A stretch of DNA of 64,000 nt from Struthidea cinerea (GCA_013397865.1 VZTI01003364.1:562237-626236), one strand, 5' to 3'. Numbered from the stretch's first letter, positions 12,501 through 24,889 are shown. Notes: a model not told the origin generated them from the sequence alone. Translations and numbers: made by a program.

Positions 12501-15500
12501 TAATTTGGCCCATCATTATGTTTTCCTAACATAAATTAACATTTTTCCCAAGCTACCAAGCCAAACACAACAATAATTATTGCCAGTATTTCTATAGTAA
12601 GATCTAAATATAAACTCAGGGGCTATAAGATGCTTACCATAGTGTTGTAATTTGGATCAATACCGAAGGCTGGAGAAGCACTGTGCATTTTGGAGAGCTG
12701 CCCATCTTTCTCTGCTTTCCTTAGAACATCATAAATGGGGCTTGGAGGTTTCTGATCATGTAGATTTTTTTTCGGCTGGCCTTCCAGGCATCGTGGGGCA
12801 TAATTAACTACTTCAAAAGCCCCAACATCAGAGTTAAACTTCACTGGCTGGGCAAAAGTCTGCAAAAGAAGTTTGGGAAGCTTATGGAACTGTAATAAGG
12901 CAACTGTCATTTAACAAATTACTTTTTATTATATAGAGGCATCCTACAGAATACAAAATTGTATTATGAGGTTTCTTTCTCTTGGGGCCTGAAATAGTAA
13001 TTTTTCTGCATTCTTGTTTTTGCTGTATAGCTTTCCAAAGCACTCCTACTTTTTATCTCAGCAATGCTTAATTGTCAAGAATTGAATTCATTCTAGAACA
13101 CAGACCATTATTTTTCACACGTAAATAATAGATCCAGTACATTGATATCTAGAATATATAATTAACTGTGACTTTAGTAACTGTCCTAAAGAGAAGTACT
13201 CACCTACAGGATCAGATCTCCAGTATTATTCTCCCATTCGTTAGTATCAACAACCAAGGCTTGAAAATATTAACAATGAAACTGACCTCTTAAATGTGAG
13301 ATGCATTTGAGGAGGATGAATCTGAAGATTTTCATATGTAGGAAAGGTTTGGCACCATATTGTTACTTGTAGGTCAAACAAGTACCAAAACCCATGTCCT
13401 GTAGTAAATTTTATTATGCATCACTAGTTCAGGCAGATACTGTATAATAGATGAGATAGACTAAAATTCAATTTTGGCCATGCAATTGTGACTTTTGTCA
13501 ATGCACAAAACTCCACTGCATGTGTACACACTAAAACAGAGCCATCTTTCATCTTTTAAGCTCTGGTATTAGGTATTTCCCTAAAAGACTTTCAAATTCT
13601 CTTTCTTCAAATGAAGAGGAAAAATATGGATGGATTTTACAGAAGTCATAGAGGATACCCATGACAGTTATGAATAGGAGATTATACAGAATTTATGTCC
13701 ATTATATACTCTATATTATACAGAGTATATAAGCATCTCTGCAGTCAGCTGGACAAGGCAGCATGTATATAAGCATTCAGGAAACTATGGCCACACTTAG
13801 ACCCAGTGCCAAAATTCATTTTGGCTTCATTCCAGACAGGATCCCACCTGGTGTTTGTACAGTTGTCATTCCCCTGCATTTAATAAGAATATTTTATTTG
13901 TTCAAGTACTGCAGTTTTAATTTCCTTGAACTTTTTCATATATCACATATATGCATACAGACATAATTCATATACATTCTAAATATGCTAAATACATGCT
14001 ACATATAACATAGAAATATATTACAGAACAATTTGATTCTTCTTCACACCTGTATAAGCCCAAAGTAATGATATTACTGTCACCTATTTTGTTGCTTCTG
14101 TTTGAAGCCCCCTTGTTGATCAATGTTTTGTAGAGCAATGCCCAGAATTGAACCATGTGGCTGCACCATGTGGTTTCAACATTCCCTACTTATCCCATAA
14201 TGTCTCACTGTGGAGGCTCAGCCTGGCAATGCACACAGCATGTGAGAGCTTTAAGTGTATGATTAGTGCCTATGACATCACACCGTCACTGCTCAGGGCC
14301 GTGCATTGAATTGCACAAGTCTGTTCAGTTACCTAACTTCAGCTGAAATCATGGATTGGTTTTTGTTCTCTGACACCTTGTGCCTCTTTTGGCATTCATT
14401 TTCTCCAGGGCACTCTGCAGGTTTTAGTGTTTTTTTTTCCAGATGTACTGAACAGCATCTAAAAAACCTTTCATATGTAGATTTCCCTACATTCAGACCT
14501 CCTCCCAGTTTGCTATGTGTACATTTCATTTACTCTCAAACCTAATTTGGGCTGCTACCAGCTTTTAAGTGACTAACTGTGCAACCTTAACAGCCTTTAA
14601 ATGTTTTCTTCCTTACATATTCCTTCATGTTTTAGAAAAAAAAACAGAAGAAAGTACACTAAGAAACAAAGTACTTCAGTCTCTTAGGATGTGAAATGTT
14701 CTCACTTGTGGAAAAAAACGCAAACAAAATGCAAATTTCATAAAAAAGGGCTATGTGACTAGACACAATGAGATATTTTAGTTCCATGTTTTTCAAATTG
14801 AAAACTAAGCAAATACAGTATAAGTTTATCACATATATCTACTTTTATTTAATCATTTGTAACTTACTCTAGATGTAGGGTTTTTTCGATACATATTCTG
14901 TTTAGCTGAACAGAAAACTATGGCAACTTTAATATAGTGAAACAGAGGCTAGTGACAATTTTTAAAATGTAAAGTGTATTGCTGTTCTGGCAGTCTGACT
15001 ACCAATCATTTATAAGACAAATATACTAATGGAGCAAAAGAACATGCAGCGATGGGATAGGAAGATTTAGACTTCGTACACTACAAACTTGGCTGAAAAA
15101 GGGGGTTCTAGTCCAGACTTTTGGGGTTTGGATGTAGGGACATCCCCAGGGACATCAAAAGGCATGCATACTTCTTCTATCAGTCAGAGAGTAGCCAGTA
15201 GACTTGACAATAGTAAGGATGCAGCTGGAATACTGCATCCAGTTTCAGGTCCCCTGTACAAGAAGGATATTCACATATTTGATCAAGTCCATAAGAAGAC
15301 TACCAAGATGGTCAGAGGCTGGAGCACTCACCCTTGAGGGACAAGCTCTGGGAGGGCTAGCAGCAGCCTTAGAGTATTTACAGGGAGATTGTTGAACAGA
15401 TACAGCCAGGCTTTATAAGGCGGTGTATGGTGGGAGGACAAGAAACCACTTATACACTGAAACAACAGAAGTCTCAACTAGATTATAAGAAAAAACATCA

Positions 15501-18500
15501 TTGTGGGATGATTAGCATTGGGACAGGCTGTCCAGAGAGGAATCAGCTGTTGGAGGTTTTCAAGACCAGTTGCAGAAAGTGCCAAGCAACCTGGTGTCAG
15601 TACTGAAGCACTGACCCTGCTTTGAGCAGGAAGCCACACTACAGACCTCCTCAAAGCCCCTTCAAGACAGTAATCTGTGACTTTGTACAAATCCCAAATT
15701 CCCAACAGAGCATCTCTCTATCTCTCAAACTATCATATAAAAGCAATTTAGAATAGTTAAAACCTTTCGGGAGAAGCTTGCTTTAAAAAAACTAGAATGA
15801 TAAATAAGAATGTTTTTATAAGCAAAATAAGAGATAATTCCTAATCTTCTTAACTCACATCACCACCACAAAAATAAAAATGATAATGTTATGAGAAAAA
15901 ATCAAATGGGAACACACAAAAACACATCCCCAGAACCTGATTTCTTGTAGGAAACATTTTCCCAGTTATCATACAGGAGTGAGGATCAGTCAATCCATTT
16001 TCCTTTCAGTATGTGAAAAACTTTGGGACAAAACACACAATCTAACCATTCTCACACATTATAAGCCACAAAAAATATGCACCAAGAAACTGTTCAGTAC
16101 CATGTAGCAAACTTAAAACCTTTGCAGTGGAAGTCAAGTACTGTAAAATTCTGTAACATTTCACAGGACAGTAATGAGAGATGTTTATGGCACCACCAAT
16201 ATTCCGTCATTGCAATAATGAGGAATCTCTTTGGTGAAGATGCCTGTGTTAAGGAGTGGATGTTAGTCTACACTATAAAGGAAAGGGAAAAAATTATCCA
16301 TGCCAATCTAATACACTTAGAAATGTCTTTCTTACCCCACATTTGGCAAGTGTTTTGGCTTTTCACAGACAAGTAAAATACACTAACCACAGACTAAGTG
16401 TATCATTCTCTTTAGTTTGAGCCAATTTTTGATGCTTTGAAGATAGAAAGGGAAATCTCCAGAGAAATTATACCTCAAGACGTTAAGAAAAAATAAATCA
16501 AGTTTGGCAGGAGCCTTGAAGCTTGGGATTCATACATTATCAATGTAGCACAATAAATAAGATCAAGGACTTGAAAATACCAACAAATAAGAAGTCTACA
16601 GACTTTGCAGACTGTTTCACTCACAGGGAATTCTCCCCCCAAAGCCAGTATGATCAATGTAACTCAGTGTAGTAATCTCAGCTTCAGAAAAAAATATCTG
16701 AGCAAATAACAAAAAGCCGTTTTCAGACTGTGGTGCAGCAATACAATGAAATAAATAAACAAGTGCATACACTTTTTTGACAGCAAAGAAATTTCTTAGC
16801 TGTCAAATGCACATTGAATATGGTTTTCAGCTGAAAAATAAACAGAATACATAATTCTGAAACCTGAAGTTATACACTTGACTGAAGGGAAGACAAATTT
16901 CTCTCAGTCCTCCCATAACAGAAACCAAAACAGCATCCATCACCATGTTGCCAGGATATCAGACATATAAATCTCACTGTTCTCTGTCTTAACAGTTTTC
17001 AGATACACTCAACTTCGGATACAATTAACAAATGTGTAAATGTGCTCGCATCCCAGACCCAAATAACGTAGTTTGATCCCAAGAGAAACAGAATGACCCC
17101 AGTTTGGCTGCTTCTTAGGTTAAGGGCGGGAGTGAATAGAGATCTCATCCAGGATCATTGCCAAAACTTCCTTAGGAAGGGTATATGTAGATCATAAATA
17201 AATGTCAGTGAGAGTCCACACCAGAGGAGAATTTGAGCAGCTCTAGGAAGTGTCTGGAAAAATTCACACTATACATGGTCAATGCAAAATCTCCCATTGA
17301 CTTTAATGAGTCCAGGATTTCCCTTCTGTTGATGAGTAAGACAAAAGTTGTAATCACATATCACAATCTAATTAAGAGAGAAGAACATTTAGAGTAAACA
17401 CACTATCAATAAGGAATGTAGTCAGGAATGTTTTGTTTGTTTCCTTCAATGTCAAAGACACGATGCAAATTTTAGTCCTGGGTAAGTGTCAACGTAACAT
17501 GCATGTAGGGCCTTACTTCTGTGAAAGCCTTTAAAGGGAGGTTATATTGGCAACTGCAGCCTCCCTCCTCACACCTGGAAAAGACAAGAGGAAACTAATG
17601 AGCATGCACTGATGCCTTGAATAGATTATCTGATGCATGGAATTATTCAAAGTCATCTTCAAAGCAGTGAAGGGCCTGAACTGGGCAGCAAAGTGGATTG
17701 CTTTTTTGCTTTCTGCCCTTTCTGTAATCTGTTACTCAGATCAAGCAAGATTTTATTCTTGACAGCACTAGGTTTGCAGGACCATTCTGTCTTCAAAAAG
17801 ACCGATTGGCCCAAGCTTTGTTACTTGGGCTTTAATTGTTTTCAGAATCATCACCTGCATCAAATGCTGGACCCCAGACTACTTGGAGAAGAGCTTTTAC
17901 AGTGAGAACAATGTTCAAAAGAAATATTCTTCAAATCTAAAGTTGATAAAATTATGGTCACTTAGTAGATTTCTGCTGCAAGGGAAACCAACAACCAGGG
18001 ACTCGCCACCAAAGTGTCATCTCCTGAATGTGCTTCAACTGAGGCACAAGGTAACACTTTTGTCTCTAGTGCAACTCCTTGAGGTTGCAAAGAGGAGGAG
18101 TGTGCCTTCCTCAGGACCACTAGGAACTGGAAAATTACAGGTAAGACCCAGCACAGACTTGGGATGGAACGAGTAGCAAGCAGCTTGTAGAGTGCAGGAG
18201 AAACAAGCTGACATTACTGTGCTCGCCTTCAACACTGAGCTGGATGGCAATTTCTGACTTTGAATTTTCATTCCTGACTAAACATATCCTTGGATGTTTT
18301 TAATATATGAATCAGAGATTCAAATTCTAGCCTGAACTCCTAGAAATGGAAATATATCCAGGCCAATGTTTCTCTTACATCTTTCATTTTACATTAGTTA
18401 CTAAGGAAGGTGTAATTCATTTGTGTGTCATGTAATTGGTTTCTGCTACTGTGAAATCACTGTACTACTGGCAACAAGTGCCCTCCTGAGGTTTTTTGTA

Positions 18501-21500
18501 TTATGTATTTCAGAAATACTTTCTGTAAATTACACTTTATTACAGTATATAGCTCTTGGGAGTACCTAGATATTTATGTCAGATTACATTGAATGCCATT
18601 ATAACAAGAGGATCACATAAGGGATACACTGTAAATCAAAGCAAAAAAAAAAAACTCACACAAAAAACCTGTTGCTGCTATAGCAAGTCCCCAGTGATAC
18701 AATTTTCCATCTGCTAATGGTGCATTATAAATCAGTGCAGAGGCAGTCCCTTAAAATAAGCATATGCTCCCCCTGATTTCTTGTATCAAGTCTCACAATA
18801 TTTTCAGTTTAACTTGTTGCCTAACTACTAGCACACCTGGGTAATACTGTTCCCCGGCAACAGTGTATAAGCACAACAAGAATAGAGCAATGGAAATTTC
18901 AATGCGCTGTTTTAGTAGAAGCCTTCTGAGAAGGAGAGGGAAATCAGGAATGTAAGGTATTCAAACCGCAGAACTCAAGGCATTAACAGAACTTAATCCT
19001 GAAGAGGGCAAATCCTTAGGAAAAGATCAAAGAGAAAATAAAACCAATTATGAGAACATTACAGTTAAAAATAGCTAATAGAGCATCTGTTTTCATGAAG
19101 ATATGTAAATATGTAGAAGAGAGACCATGCGTCATCTTAGAAACCTATCAAGATTACCAGCATAAAACAGTGTTTACTCAGGAGTGACTGTGAATTCTTT
19201 TCTGTGGGCTTCCAGAGCTGTCAGGAGTGCCTGGACAATTGCTGCAGTTCAGAGGGGCTGAGCTGCGCCAGGACTGCAGGCTGAGGAGACCTCTGAGGCC
19301 AAGGAGAATTTTGGCATCTAACAGATGTCCTGAAATTTGTATATGTCCAAGGAGATCAAGAGACCAAAAAGGCTGAACTTCTTACCCACTCCATCCCCTG
19401 CAATTTGGGGAAAACTTGAAGCATAGTTTCCAAATAAGCAGCAAAGGCATGGAGGATGGTATTCCTGTGCTAAGAACAATCTGGCACATGGAAGAAGGCC
19501 TGGGTTTAAAACCTAAGTAGTTAGGCTTGGATTTAGGCAGACATCCTAAGGCAGCTGTGGGGGGTGTGGGGGGGGCAGGGGCTGGAGGAGTGGAGATGTT
19601 GGAGAAAGAAAAAAACCCAGCCCTCTCAGCACACATTTTGTTCCATCTGTATCTCTCTAGCTTTGCATACCCTTCGGAATCTTGCAGCGTGGTGAAAGCA
19701 TGTAAAGACCGAGCTCCTGAAAGAAGTCAGTATGGATGCTGCGCACAAAACTCACACTCTGACATAGAGTTAATACCTCCAGATTCTCTTTTAGGATTAA
19801 ATTTGGCATGAGGAGCCCATTCTACCATCATTAGTAGTGCAATTTCCATGCTGTGTACATTTACACAAATCTATGATGTGGCTTAGAGAGACAGCTATGT
19901 CTGATTTAGTAAGCCAAATCATTCAGTTATGAATCACAACTTAACTTATTTCATTAGTGGCTTCACAAAGTCTGAGGTCCAAGGAGCATCAAGAAGTATT
20001 CTGCCCTCTACTAATGCTGGCAGTGGTTCCTACCAAGCAAGCTGTAGAATGGATATATGTTCTTGTAGTGTAGCCTGTTGGACTGCGGTGCCTTAGGAAG
20101 GGAATGGGCTGTGGGGCAACTCTGTGGCACATCAGGTGGGAGCCACAAGTGACACTGTGGAAAGGCCTGCGCCACCTGGCAAGGGACTTTGAGTGTAAGG
20201 TGTCAGGACTAAGAGTTCTAAGATGAAGCTGGGTGAGGTTGCCACATTGAGGGAGCAGGATTGTACACGTGACTCTCAGTAGAGTGTGGGGAGGCAGGCT
20301 AGTTGACAGGGAAAAGGAGCAAAATATAGGAGAACTGGTTAAATACAGGGCACTGGGTATGATAGTTAACTGTAACTGGATCAGCACACAGAATACAGGA
20401 TAAGGCTGCATCCTTCTAGCTGCAAATGGGAGATGAAGAGGAGGGAAGTGCCAACTTTGAAACCTTCTGAGCCATGAAGAGAAAGAGTTTGTTCTTGAGC
20501 TTACATGTTAATTAATCACTGAATGCATTGCTAGAAAACGGTAAAAGGACAAACATTTCTTATGCTGTCATGTTGTGACACTGTAATAGAAGTGGACACC
20601 TTTTAAATAAGTATTTATGTGTTTTTCTCATTTCCTATTCATATTATTTTAGTGCACTGTGATTTAAATACATAAATTATTAATTACGTAAGTTTAAATA
20701 CATAAACCAAGAAGGTCTGGTGTACATTCGGATGAGCATTGCCAGCAGGCCGAGGGCTCTTCAGTACATCAGAGACATGGAGCTACTGAAGCAGGTCCAG
20801 TGGAGGGCCATGAAGATGGTTAAGGGACTGGAGCAACTCTCCTATGAGGAGAGGCTGAGGGAGCCAGGCACATTCAGGCTCAAGAAAAGACAAATAAGAG
20901 GGGCCCTCATCAATGTCTATCAGTATCTGAAGGGAGGATGATGCCAGGCTCTGCTCAGTGTTGCCGAGCAATAGAACAAGAGGCAACGGGCAGAAATGGT
21001 GCACTTGAAGTTCCACCTGAACACGAGGAAGAACTTCTTTACTGTGTGGGTGACTGAGCACTGGAACAGGCTGCCCAGAGAGGTGGTGGAATCCCCCTCA
21101 CTGGAGATACTCAAGAACTATCTGGATGCAAATCTGTGCCATGTGCTCTGGGATGACCCTGCTTGAGCAGGGAGATTGGACCAGATGACTCACTGTGCTC
21201 CCTTCCAACCTGACCCATTCTGCGATTCTGTAAATTAGCAAGATAACATCTGTCCCCAGAAGTCCAGATGCTGGGCTGTTCTTACTGATAATAACACTGA
21301 GCACTAAAAATTGCTACCATTAAAATACAGATATATTGTAAAAGTCATTTAAGTAGCAAGTGGCAAAATATAAAATTTTCCAAGATGGATTAAGTTACTC
21401 TTAAGCTTAGTAAGGCATTTCTCGTATTTTTCAAGGGATTTCTGTAAGATACTTACCGGAAGACTCAAAAATTCATTAAAGTAATCCACAAGCATATCAT

Positions 21501-24500
21501 CTGTGGCTAAGCATTCTTCCTGTAGAGAGACAAAACCACAAAGCATGGCTTGTAATAATTTGCACTAACATGGTTTGAATGCACTATTGCCTCAAACAGT
21601 ATTTTTTCCATGAGATATGACATGGGAGCTTTTGCAAAATATTATTTCCCATTTTTGAGAATATAGTCATTGCATCACTGTTATATTCTAGCCATTGCAC
21701 ACTGCCAAGGTCCTTAGCAATTTAAAATGCACATATGAAGGTAAACCCTTTGCCAATAAATTTATAGATAAAGCTTTCATAAACCCAACAGCTTCTAGAT
21801 GCTGAAAGTCTGCATGTTTACTTTTGAAAAAATGTGCATAAGCTAACAGTCCAGAAATTCCCCACAATACCTTTCTCTCTTGCACTTGGGAAGAAGGAGA
21901 GTATAATATTTCACCAGGGCCACCTTCTGCTCTTATGCTGCCGCTTGGGGATGTTTGGGGGAAAAAAGGGAGTTCACTAACCTATAATTTGGCTCAGCAA
22001 GCAAGCTGTGTATGCCACCCTTTGAATCTGACAGAACTGGGAGGCTTCCTGTTGACCTCAACCAAAGTGAAGACTGCTTCTGCAGGTGTTTTTGTATCCT
22101 TTCTGACCCCTGCATTTTAAATCCTGCTAACATGACTCAAAAACTGTAGACTAGAAGTTGAATTTTTTTGCTGTTGACAAATACAAAAGTATGGCTCCAA
22201 ATCTTACTTTTACTGTACTCAGTATCTCCACCAGCACCATTTCAATCCAACAGAGGGGAAAACTGGCACATTATTCCACTGGTCTTCAGATATGTGTCTT
22301 CAGTACAATGAAGACACTTAAATAATTTTTACTAGTTTCATTTTCCTGAATATTCTATAATTTCAGCCTTGCAAGGCAAGGAGAATGCACTTAAATCTAA
22401 TGTATTTGCCAATAGCAGCAAAGGTGTTGCAACACAAATCTTTTTTCTCTTTCTTAATTTCACAGCATTGAACTGTGCTAGTGAGGAATAGCATTAAAGA
22501 GAGGTTATGCACAGAGTACAGGCAGGCAGTATCTTGATCCAAACCCCAGTGGTCTAACCTAAACACATACAGCTTGTGCTCAGATAAGGAAGAAATCTGA
22601 GATAAAATGCGTGACAAGTCAGGACTAGACCTGATGGTGTTTGCTGGCCCTAGTCTGCCAGCATTTATTCCTTAGCACTTGTGGTTGCTGTCATGACTGA
22701 TACAGGACAGGCAAGGTAGCTCACACTCCCTAGAAAATGCTGCCAGTGTTGAAAGCAAGGCTTTCATGCTTTATTTGCATCACAGGCCTGTGGCCCAATG
22801 CAATTGCAGTGCCACAAACCTAGAGATGTTTGGGCACTGATTAAATAGAATTTACCAAAGTGTCTAACCCATTTTGAAATCAACAGAAGATCCTCTCACT
22901 AATGTTGATAGGCAATCAGATCCAGAAATATCAATTCTGCAAGTGTTAACACAATCAAGAAAAGAAATTAATTAGAAACAAACTATTAGTCAGCCTCATA
23001 TTTGGTTTGACACTGACAAGGATAAATCTCGAGATAGGACTAGATATGATTATACATCATGAAAATATTTTATTTTTTCACAGGACTTATTCAAAACAAT
23101 TAATTTATTATTGGCTGAAGTATAAGCTCTTTAGAAATATGCAGGTAACATGTTTTTAAATTCCCAAGGATATAATTCTCTGTAGTCCCATATAACAGCA
23201 AGAAATGTAAACACAATGGTTAATCAATAGATAAAATGTTTATGATCTTCTTAATGTGAGCTTTAATACTTACTGCATCTATACATGATATACTTTCCTC
23301 TGGTTTTTGTAGGATTTTTTGTAGACAATCTTATTTTCATTTGAAATCATAGTTGCACTTTTGTATGTGCACATTATAGGTTTTGGAGTTGCATGTACAA
23401 TACTGCAGCTTAGATTTTTGTGTCAGAAAACATCTGGTTTCATTTCTTCCCATGCCATATCTCCTGCTGCACAGTCCAAATTATGACTAAAAAAAGCTGG
23501 CTTAGAATTGCAACTGGAGGTTAAGCTGTGCTAAAAATTGGTCCAAAACCTATGCTTAAGTTGGTTCTGTTTATGGTAATAATCACTATGAATAAAACAG
23601 TATCTAGAGATTCCCAAAAGCAATATCAATAAATTAATACTTTAAAATACACAGTGACAAAGGCATCCAAAACAGGGAATAAGCAAACATTACCTGAGCT
23701 GCAACATTAAAGGTGTTATTTCTTATGAGGTAACAGACAAACATATATACCTTTCAAGCAAGAAGACAAACATCAGGGAAATCCTACAATGAGCAATGAG
23801 CAAAGGGCAGAAAAGGTAAAGTAAGGAGATTGTTAAACCTGTCATGTTGAATCTTCCAGTTATTTGTTTCCTTCCTTCATCCTAATTCACTTTCATCTCC
23901 ATCTTCATTCTCCATAGTCTTCTGTTACTTTTTTTTCTGATTATTTTCAAACTAAGTATTTTGTCTGACAAAATTTTAAGAAATTGCTCAGTAATCCATA
24001 CTTACAAAAAAGAAATGAGAAAACAGACAACAGTTACCAAAATGTTTTTTTGGTTTTTTTGCTCCATAGCTGCTGGATGCAAATAATGACCAAGCCTTAT
24101 AAGCATACTTACTAACATTTCTTCTGTTATACATGGAGGTTCTGAAAAAAAGATATTAAATATCATATGTTATCCAAGCAATACAGTCAAGCTGGTTCAA
24201 CTACAATACAGAAACAAAAAGTAGTGAGGCATGACAACCGTCCTGGGTATTCTGAAGTAAAATAACTTAGTCTGAAGAAACAAAATAAACTAAGAATATG
24301 CAGTAATGTTGACCCGTGCACAAGAATTATTTAAACATAATTCAAGTATTATTTAACTATATTATTTCTCATACATATCAGTTAACTTCATGTCAGCTTT
24401 CCTCTGCAAAATTGATAACTAGAAGCTTGGTGGTTTAATGAAAATACAGATTTGTAAGAGACTCTCAAAGCTTTTAACAGCAAATATTACAAATCATGTG

Positions 24501-24788
24501 ATAAAATTAAAAAGATGCAATTGCGTTCCCGAATAATCAAATCTCATTCATTCTAGGAGAATATCCTGTCTTTAGTGATGCCATTTGAAGGAAGTAAAGT
24601 TCTCTCTTCGGAGTGATGAATTCTGCTGGGCAAGTTTAAACCCGTCGGGTTCAAAATGCCCCTCTTTTGTGCCACCGTCTCTGTACCTGAGGCCGCCACC
24701 GTGGGGCCCGAGCCCCCGTGCGGCCCGGAGCCAGCCCAGCCCTGCGGGGAGAGCGCGACGTACCGGTGGTGAGCCTCTTGGACCGCAT
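345..24788 (-). CDS. RGS22: RGS22, regulator of G-protein signalling 22, 5' half (coding exons 1-11)
   Basis: RGS22 is a large, testis-enriched protein with several RGS-type modules that binds G-alpha subunits; the human protein is about 1,260 residues. Eleven minus-strand exons join in phase here and give about 610 N-terminal residues. Peptides I recognise from the human protein include DYFNEFLSLP, WIKKERLPAFLESDCYFEYR, FKKFIKGTLGERYWWLWMDI and KPLLLYW, in the correct order. The block FERFKKFIKG...LLLYW (exons 8-9) is an RGS-like helical module. The rest of the gene, including the C-terminal RGS domains, lies beyond position 1. Transcription probably starts in the CpG island at about 24660-24960. 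Exon 8 has a frame problem, described in its own entry. Identity is based on my memory of the family, not on an alignment run here. Confidence 0.93.
2083..2254 (-). CDS. RGS22: RGS22 coding exon 10
   Basis: 172 nt, ccctag acceptor and gtaagc donor. It encodes PRFCVTHSTAVDAASAKLKF and DIDPFPQIVSLLPL, matching human PRFCVTHSASTKYASAELKF and DIDPFPQMATLLPL. It has no long open frame outside the exon, so it was found only by following phase and homology. Confidence 0.95.
3163..3324 (-). CDS. RGS22: RGS22 coding exon 9
   Basis: 162 nt, ctgcag acceptor and gtatga donor. It encodes MKKLYLLSSGDYFLSSE, then QWN, then IQPEVVKPLLLYW (human MKKCYLVSNGDYYLSAE and IQSEVLKPLLLYW), the end of the RGS-like module. 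The Trp codon is split TG|G with exon 10. Confidence 0.95.
3856..4484 (-). CDS. RGS22: RGS22 coding exon 8 (two halves in different frames)
   Basis: The acceptor is cttcag and the donor gtactt. The 5' half, entered in phase from exon 7, encodes HLRVYL (human LLRVYL) and a linker, but reaches TGA at 4194-4192. The 3' half, from about 4190 down, is open one frame over and encodes SRAAWCISHGTYDTGN and the RGS-like FERFKKFIKGTLGERYWWLW, then joins exon 9 in phase. The 629-nt block is therefore off by one base. Either one base is lost or gained, or a small intron lies inside: GT at 4220 and AG at 4142 would remove 79 nt and restore the frame. Both halves are unmistakably RGS22. Confidence 0.85.
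5505..5676 (-). CDS. RGS22: RGS22 coding exon 7
   Basis: 172 nt, cctag acceptor and gtaagt donor. It begins ATVSQVKDWFTLAKQG (human ASYTQTKDWFALAKQS) and then continues into a poorly conserved Ser/Lys-rich linker. It ends one base into a codon. Confidence 0.92.
5930..6018 (-). mobile_element. CR1 3' tail fragment
   Basis: The plus strand reads as the reverse of the avian CR1 3' end: an AGAATCA-type start, then TGGTTTAGGTTGAAAGGGAC, GATCATCTA and CCAACCCCCCTGCA. About 90 bp remain, lying in RGS22 intron 6. Confidence 0.85.
6121..6286 (-). CDS. RGS22: RGS22 coding exon 6
   Basis: 166 nt, tttttag acceptor and gtaaaa donor. It encodes LAKLISQVEWSKSGINF, then SPWIWK, then MKKFYVSLGE. All are RGS22 hallmarks in order. 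Ends in phase 0. Confidence 0.97.
6287..8184 (-). other. RGS22: RGS22 intron 5
   Basis: Apart from the CR1 tail near its 5' end I see nothing recognisable. Overlapping short open frames on both strands at 6536-7112 have no conserved peptide. Confidence 0.8.
6441..6497 (-). mobile_element. CR1 3' tail fragment
   Basis: The string ATAGAATATCCTGATTTGGA, followed by AGGGACCCACAAGG and a diverged GAGTCCAGC, matches the reverse of the 3' tail of another CR1 subfamily. It lies in RGS22 intron 5 and is only about 60 bp long. Confidence 0.75.
8185..8270 (-). CDS. RGS22: RGS22 coding exon 5
   Basis: 86 nt, with an aatag acceptor and a gtattg donor. It encodes WIKKERLPAFLESDCYFEYR, which matches the human segment without a difference that I can recall. 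It ends two bases into the Arg codon, which exon 6 completes. Confidence 0.97.
8271..12637 (-). other. RGS22: RGS22 intron 4
   Basis: A 4.4-kb intron. It holds one inverted-repeat DNA-transposon relic (9766-9872) and a pyrimidine-rich stretch at 10424-10445. There is no coding signal I can support. Confidence 0.8.
9766..9872. mobile_element. Relic of a non-autonomous inverted-repeat DNA transposon (MITE-like)
   Basis: The left end reads CCCGATCCAGCAAAGC. The right end, reverse-complemented, reads CCCCAGTTCAGCAAAGC, so the two termini are imperfect inverted repeats. Between them lie AAGCATGTG and TTTAAG-type words typical of an old amniote palindromic repeat I recognise only generically. The exact family name was not determined. 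Confidence 0.6.
12638..12859 (-). CDS. RGS22: RGS22 coding exon 4
   Basis: 74 codons from a tttgcag acceptor to a gtaagc donor. It contains VKFNSDVGAFEVVNYAP and PIYDVLRK, matching human IRFNADYGVFEVANDAP and PIYDVVRK, and ends in NYNTM, like human NYNIM. Confidence 0.96.
13702..13732. repeat. Perfect 11-bp inverted repeat, 9-nt loop
   Basis: Arms TTATATACTCT (13702-13712) and AGAGTATATAA (13722-13732) are exact reverse complements. AT-rich and intronic, so probably fortuitous or cruciform-prone. Confidence 0.85.
15140..15690 (+). mobile_element. Diverged CR1 LINE, 3' part
   Basis: CR1-type phrases occur in order: GGAATACTGCATCCAGTTTC, GGACAGGCTGTCCAGAGAGG, GGAGGTTTTCAAGACC and CCCTGCTTTGAGCAGGA. 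Many substitutions mark this as the oldest of the larger copies here. The boundaries are approximate. Confidence 0.8.
17275..17325. repeat. Old interspersed repeat fragment
   Basis: The phrase TCCCATTGACTTTAATGAGT, preceded by GTCAATGCAAAATC, resembles a widespread ancient amniote DNA-transposon repeat. It is short, and the family was not resolved. Confidence 0.4.
20717..21232 (+). mobile_element. CR1 LINE, 3' part
   Basis: Well preserved 3' portion with GGTCCAGTGGAGGGCCATGA, TGAGGAGAGGCTGAGGGAGC, GGAACAGGCTGCCCAGAGAG and the terminal CATTCTGCGATTCTG. It is 5' truncated and lies in RGS22 intron 3, opposite in orientation to the gene. Antisense open frames over it are shadows. Confidence 0.95.
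21457..21519 (-). CDS. RGS22: RGS22 coding exon 3
   Basis: 21 codons between ctacag and gtaagt, phase 0 at both ends. It encodes ATDDMLVDYFNEFLSLP, nearly identical to human ATDDFLVDYFNEFLSLP. Confidence 0.96.
21520..24763 (-). other. RGS22: RGS22 introns 1 and 2
   Basis: Intron 2 (21520-24112) and intron 1 (24142-24763) flank the 29-nt exon 2. AT-rich; no repeat or conserved peptide seen apart from the CpG island at the 5' end of intron 1. Confidence 0.8.
24113..24141 (-). CDS. RGS22: RGS22 coding exon 2
   Basis: This is a 29-nt micro-exon, bounded by a tttcag acceptor and a gtaagt donor. It encodes EPPCITEEML, matching human EPPTITEEEF. It is too short for ORF scans and was found from the phase and the peptide match. 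Confidence 0.9.
24764..24788 (-). CDS. RGS22: RGS22 coding exon 1
   Basis: The ATG is at 24788 and opens MRSKRLTT, close to human MPEKRLTA. The donor is gtacgt. The exon has 25 nt and ends after one base of a codon; joining exon 2 gives GAA (Glu), which restores the KRLTxEPP pattern. It lies inside a CpG island. Confidence 0.88.
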
Positions 24789-24889
24789 CCTGGCTCCCGC
24801 CGCCGCCAGCTGCAAAGGTGAGATCCCGGAGAGCAGCGGGAGCAGCGCCGGGGCGGCCGGGCCCGGCAGGGGCCTGTAGCCGCCGCGCC

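Larger units (their letters stand above)
12860..21456 (-). other. RGS22: RGS22 intron 3
   Basis: The largest intron, 8.6 kb. It contains a hairpin at 13702-13732, a diverged CR1 (about 15140-15690), an old repeat fragment near 17275-17325, a G-rich tract near 19555-19580 and a CR1 3' part (20717-21232). No additional exon was found. Confidence 0.8.

Noticed and set aside
19989..20411. 140-codon minus-strand open frame in RGS22 intron 3
   Set aside because: No conserved domain, no splice context, Ser/Thr/Leu-rich composition; consistent with chance.
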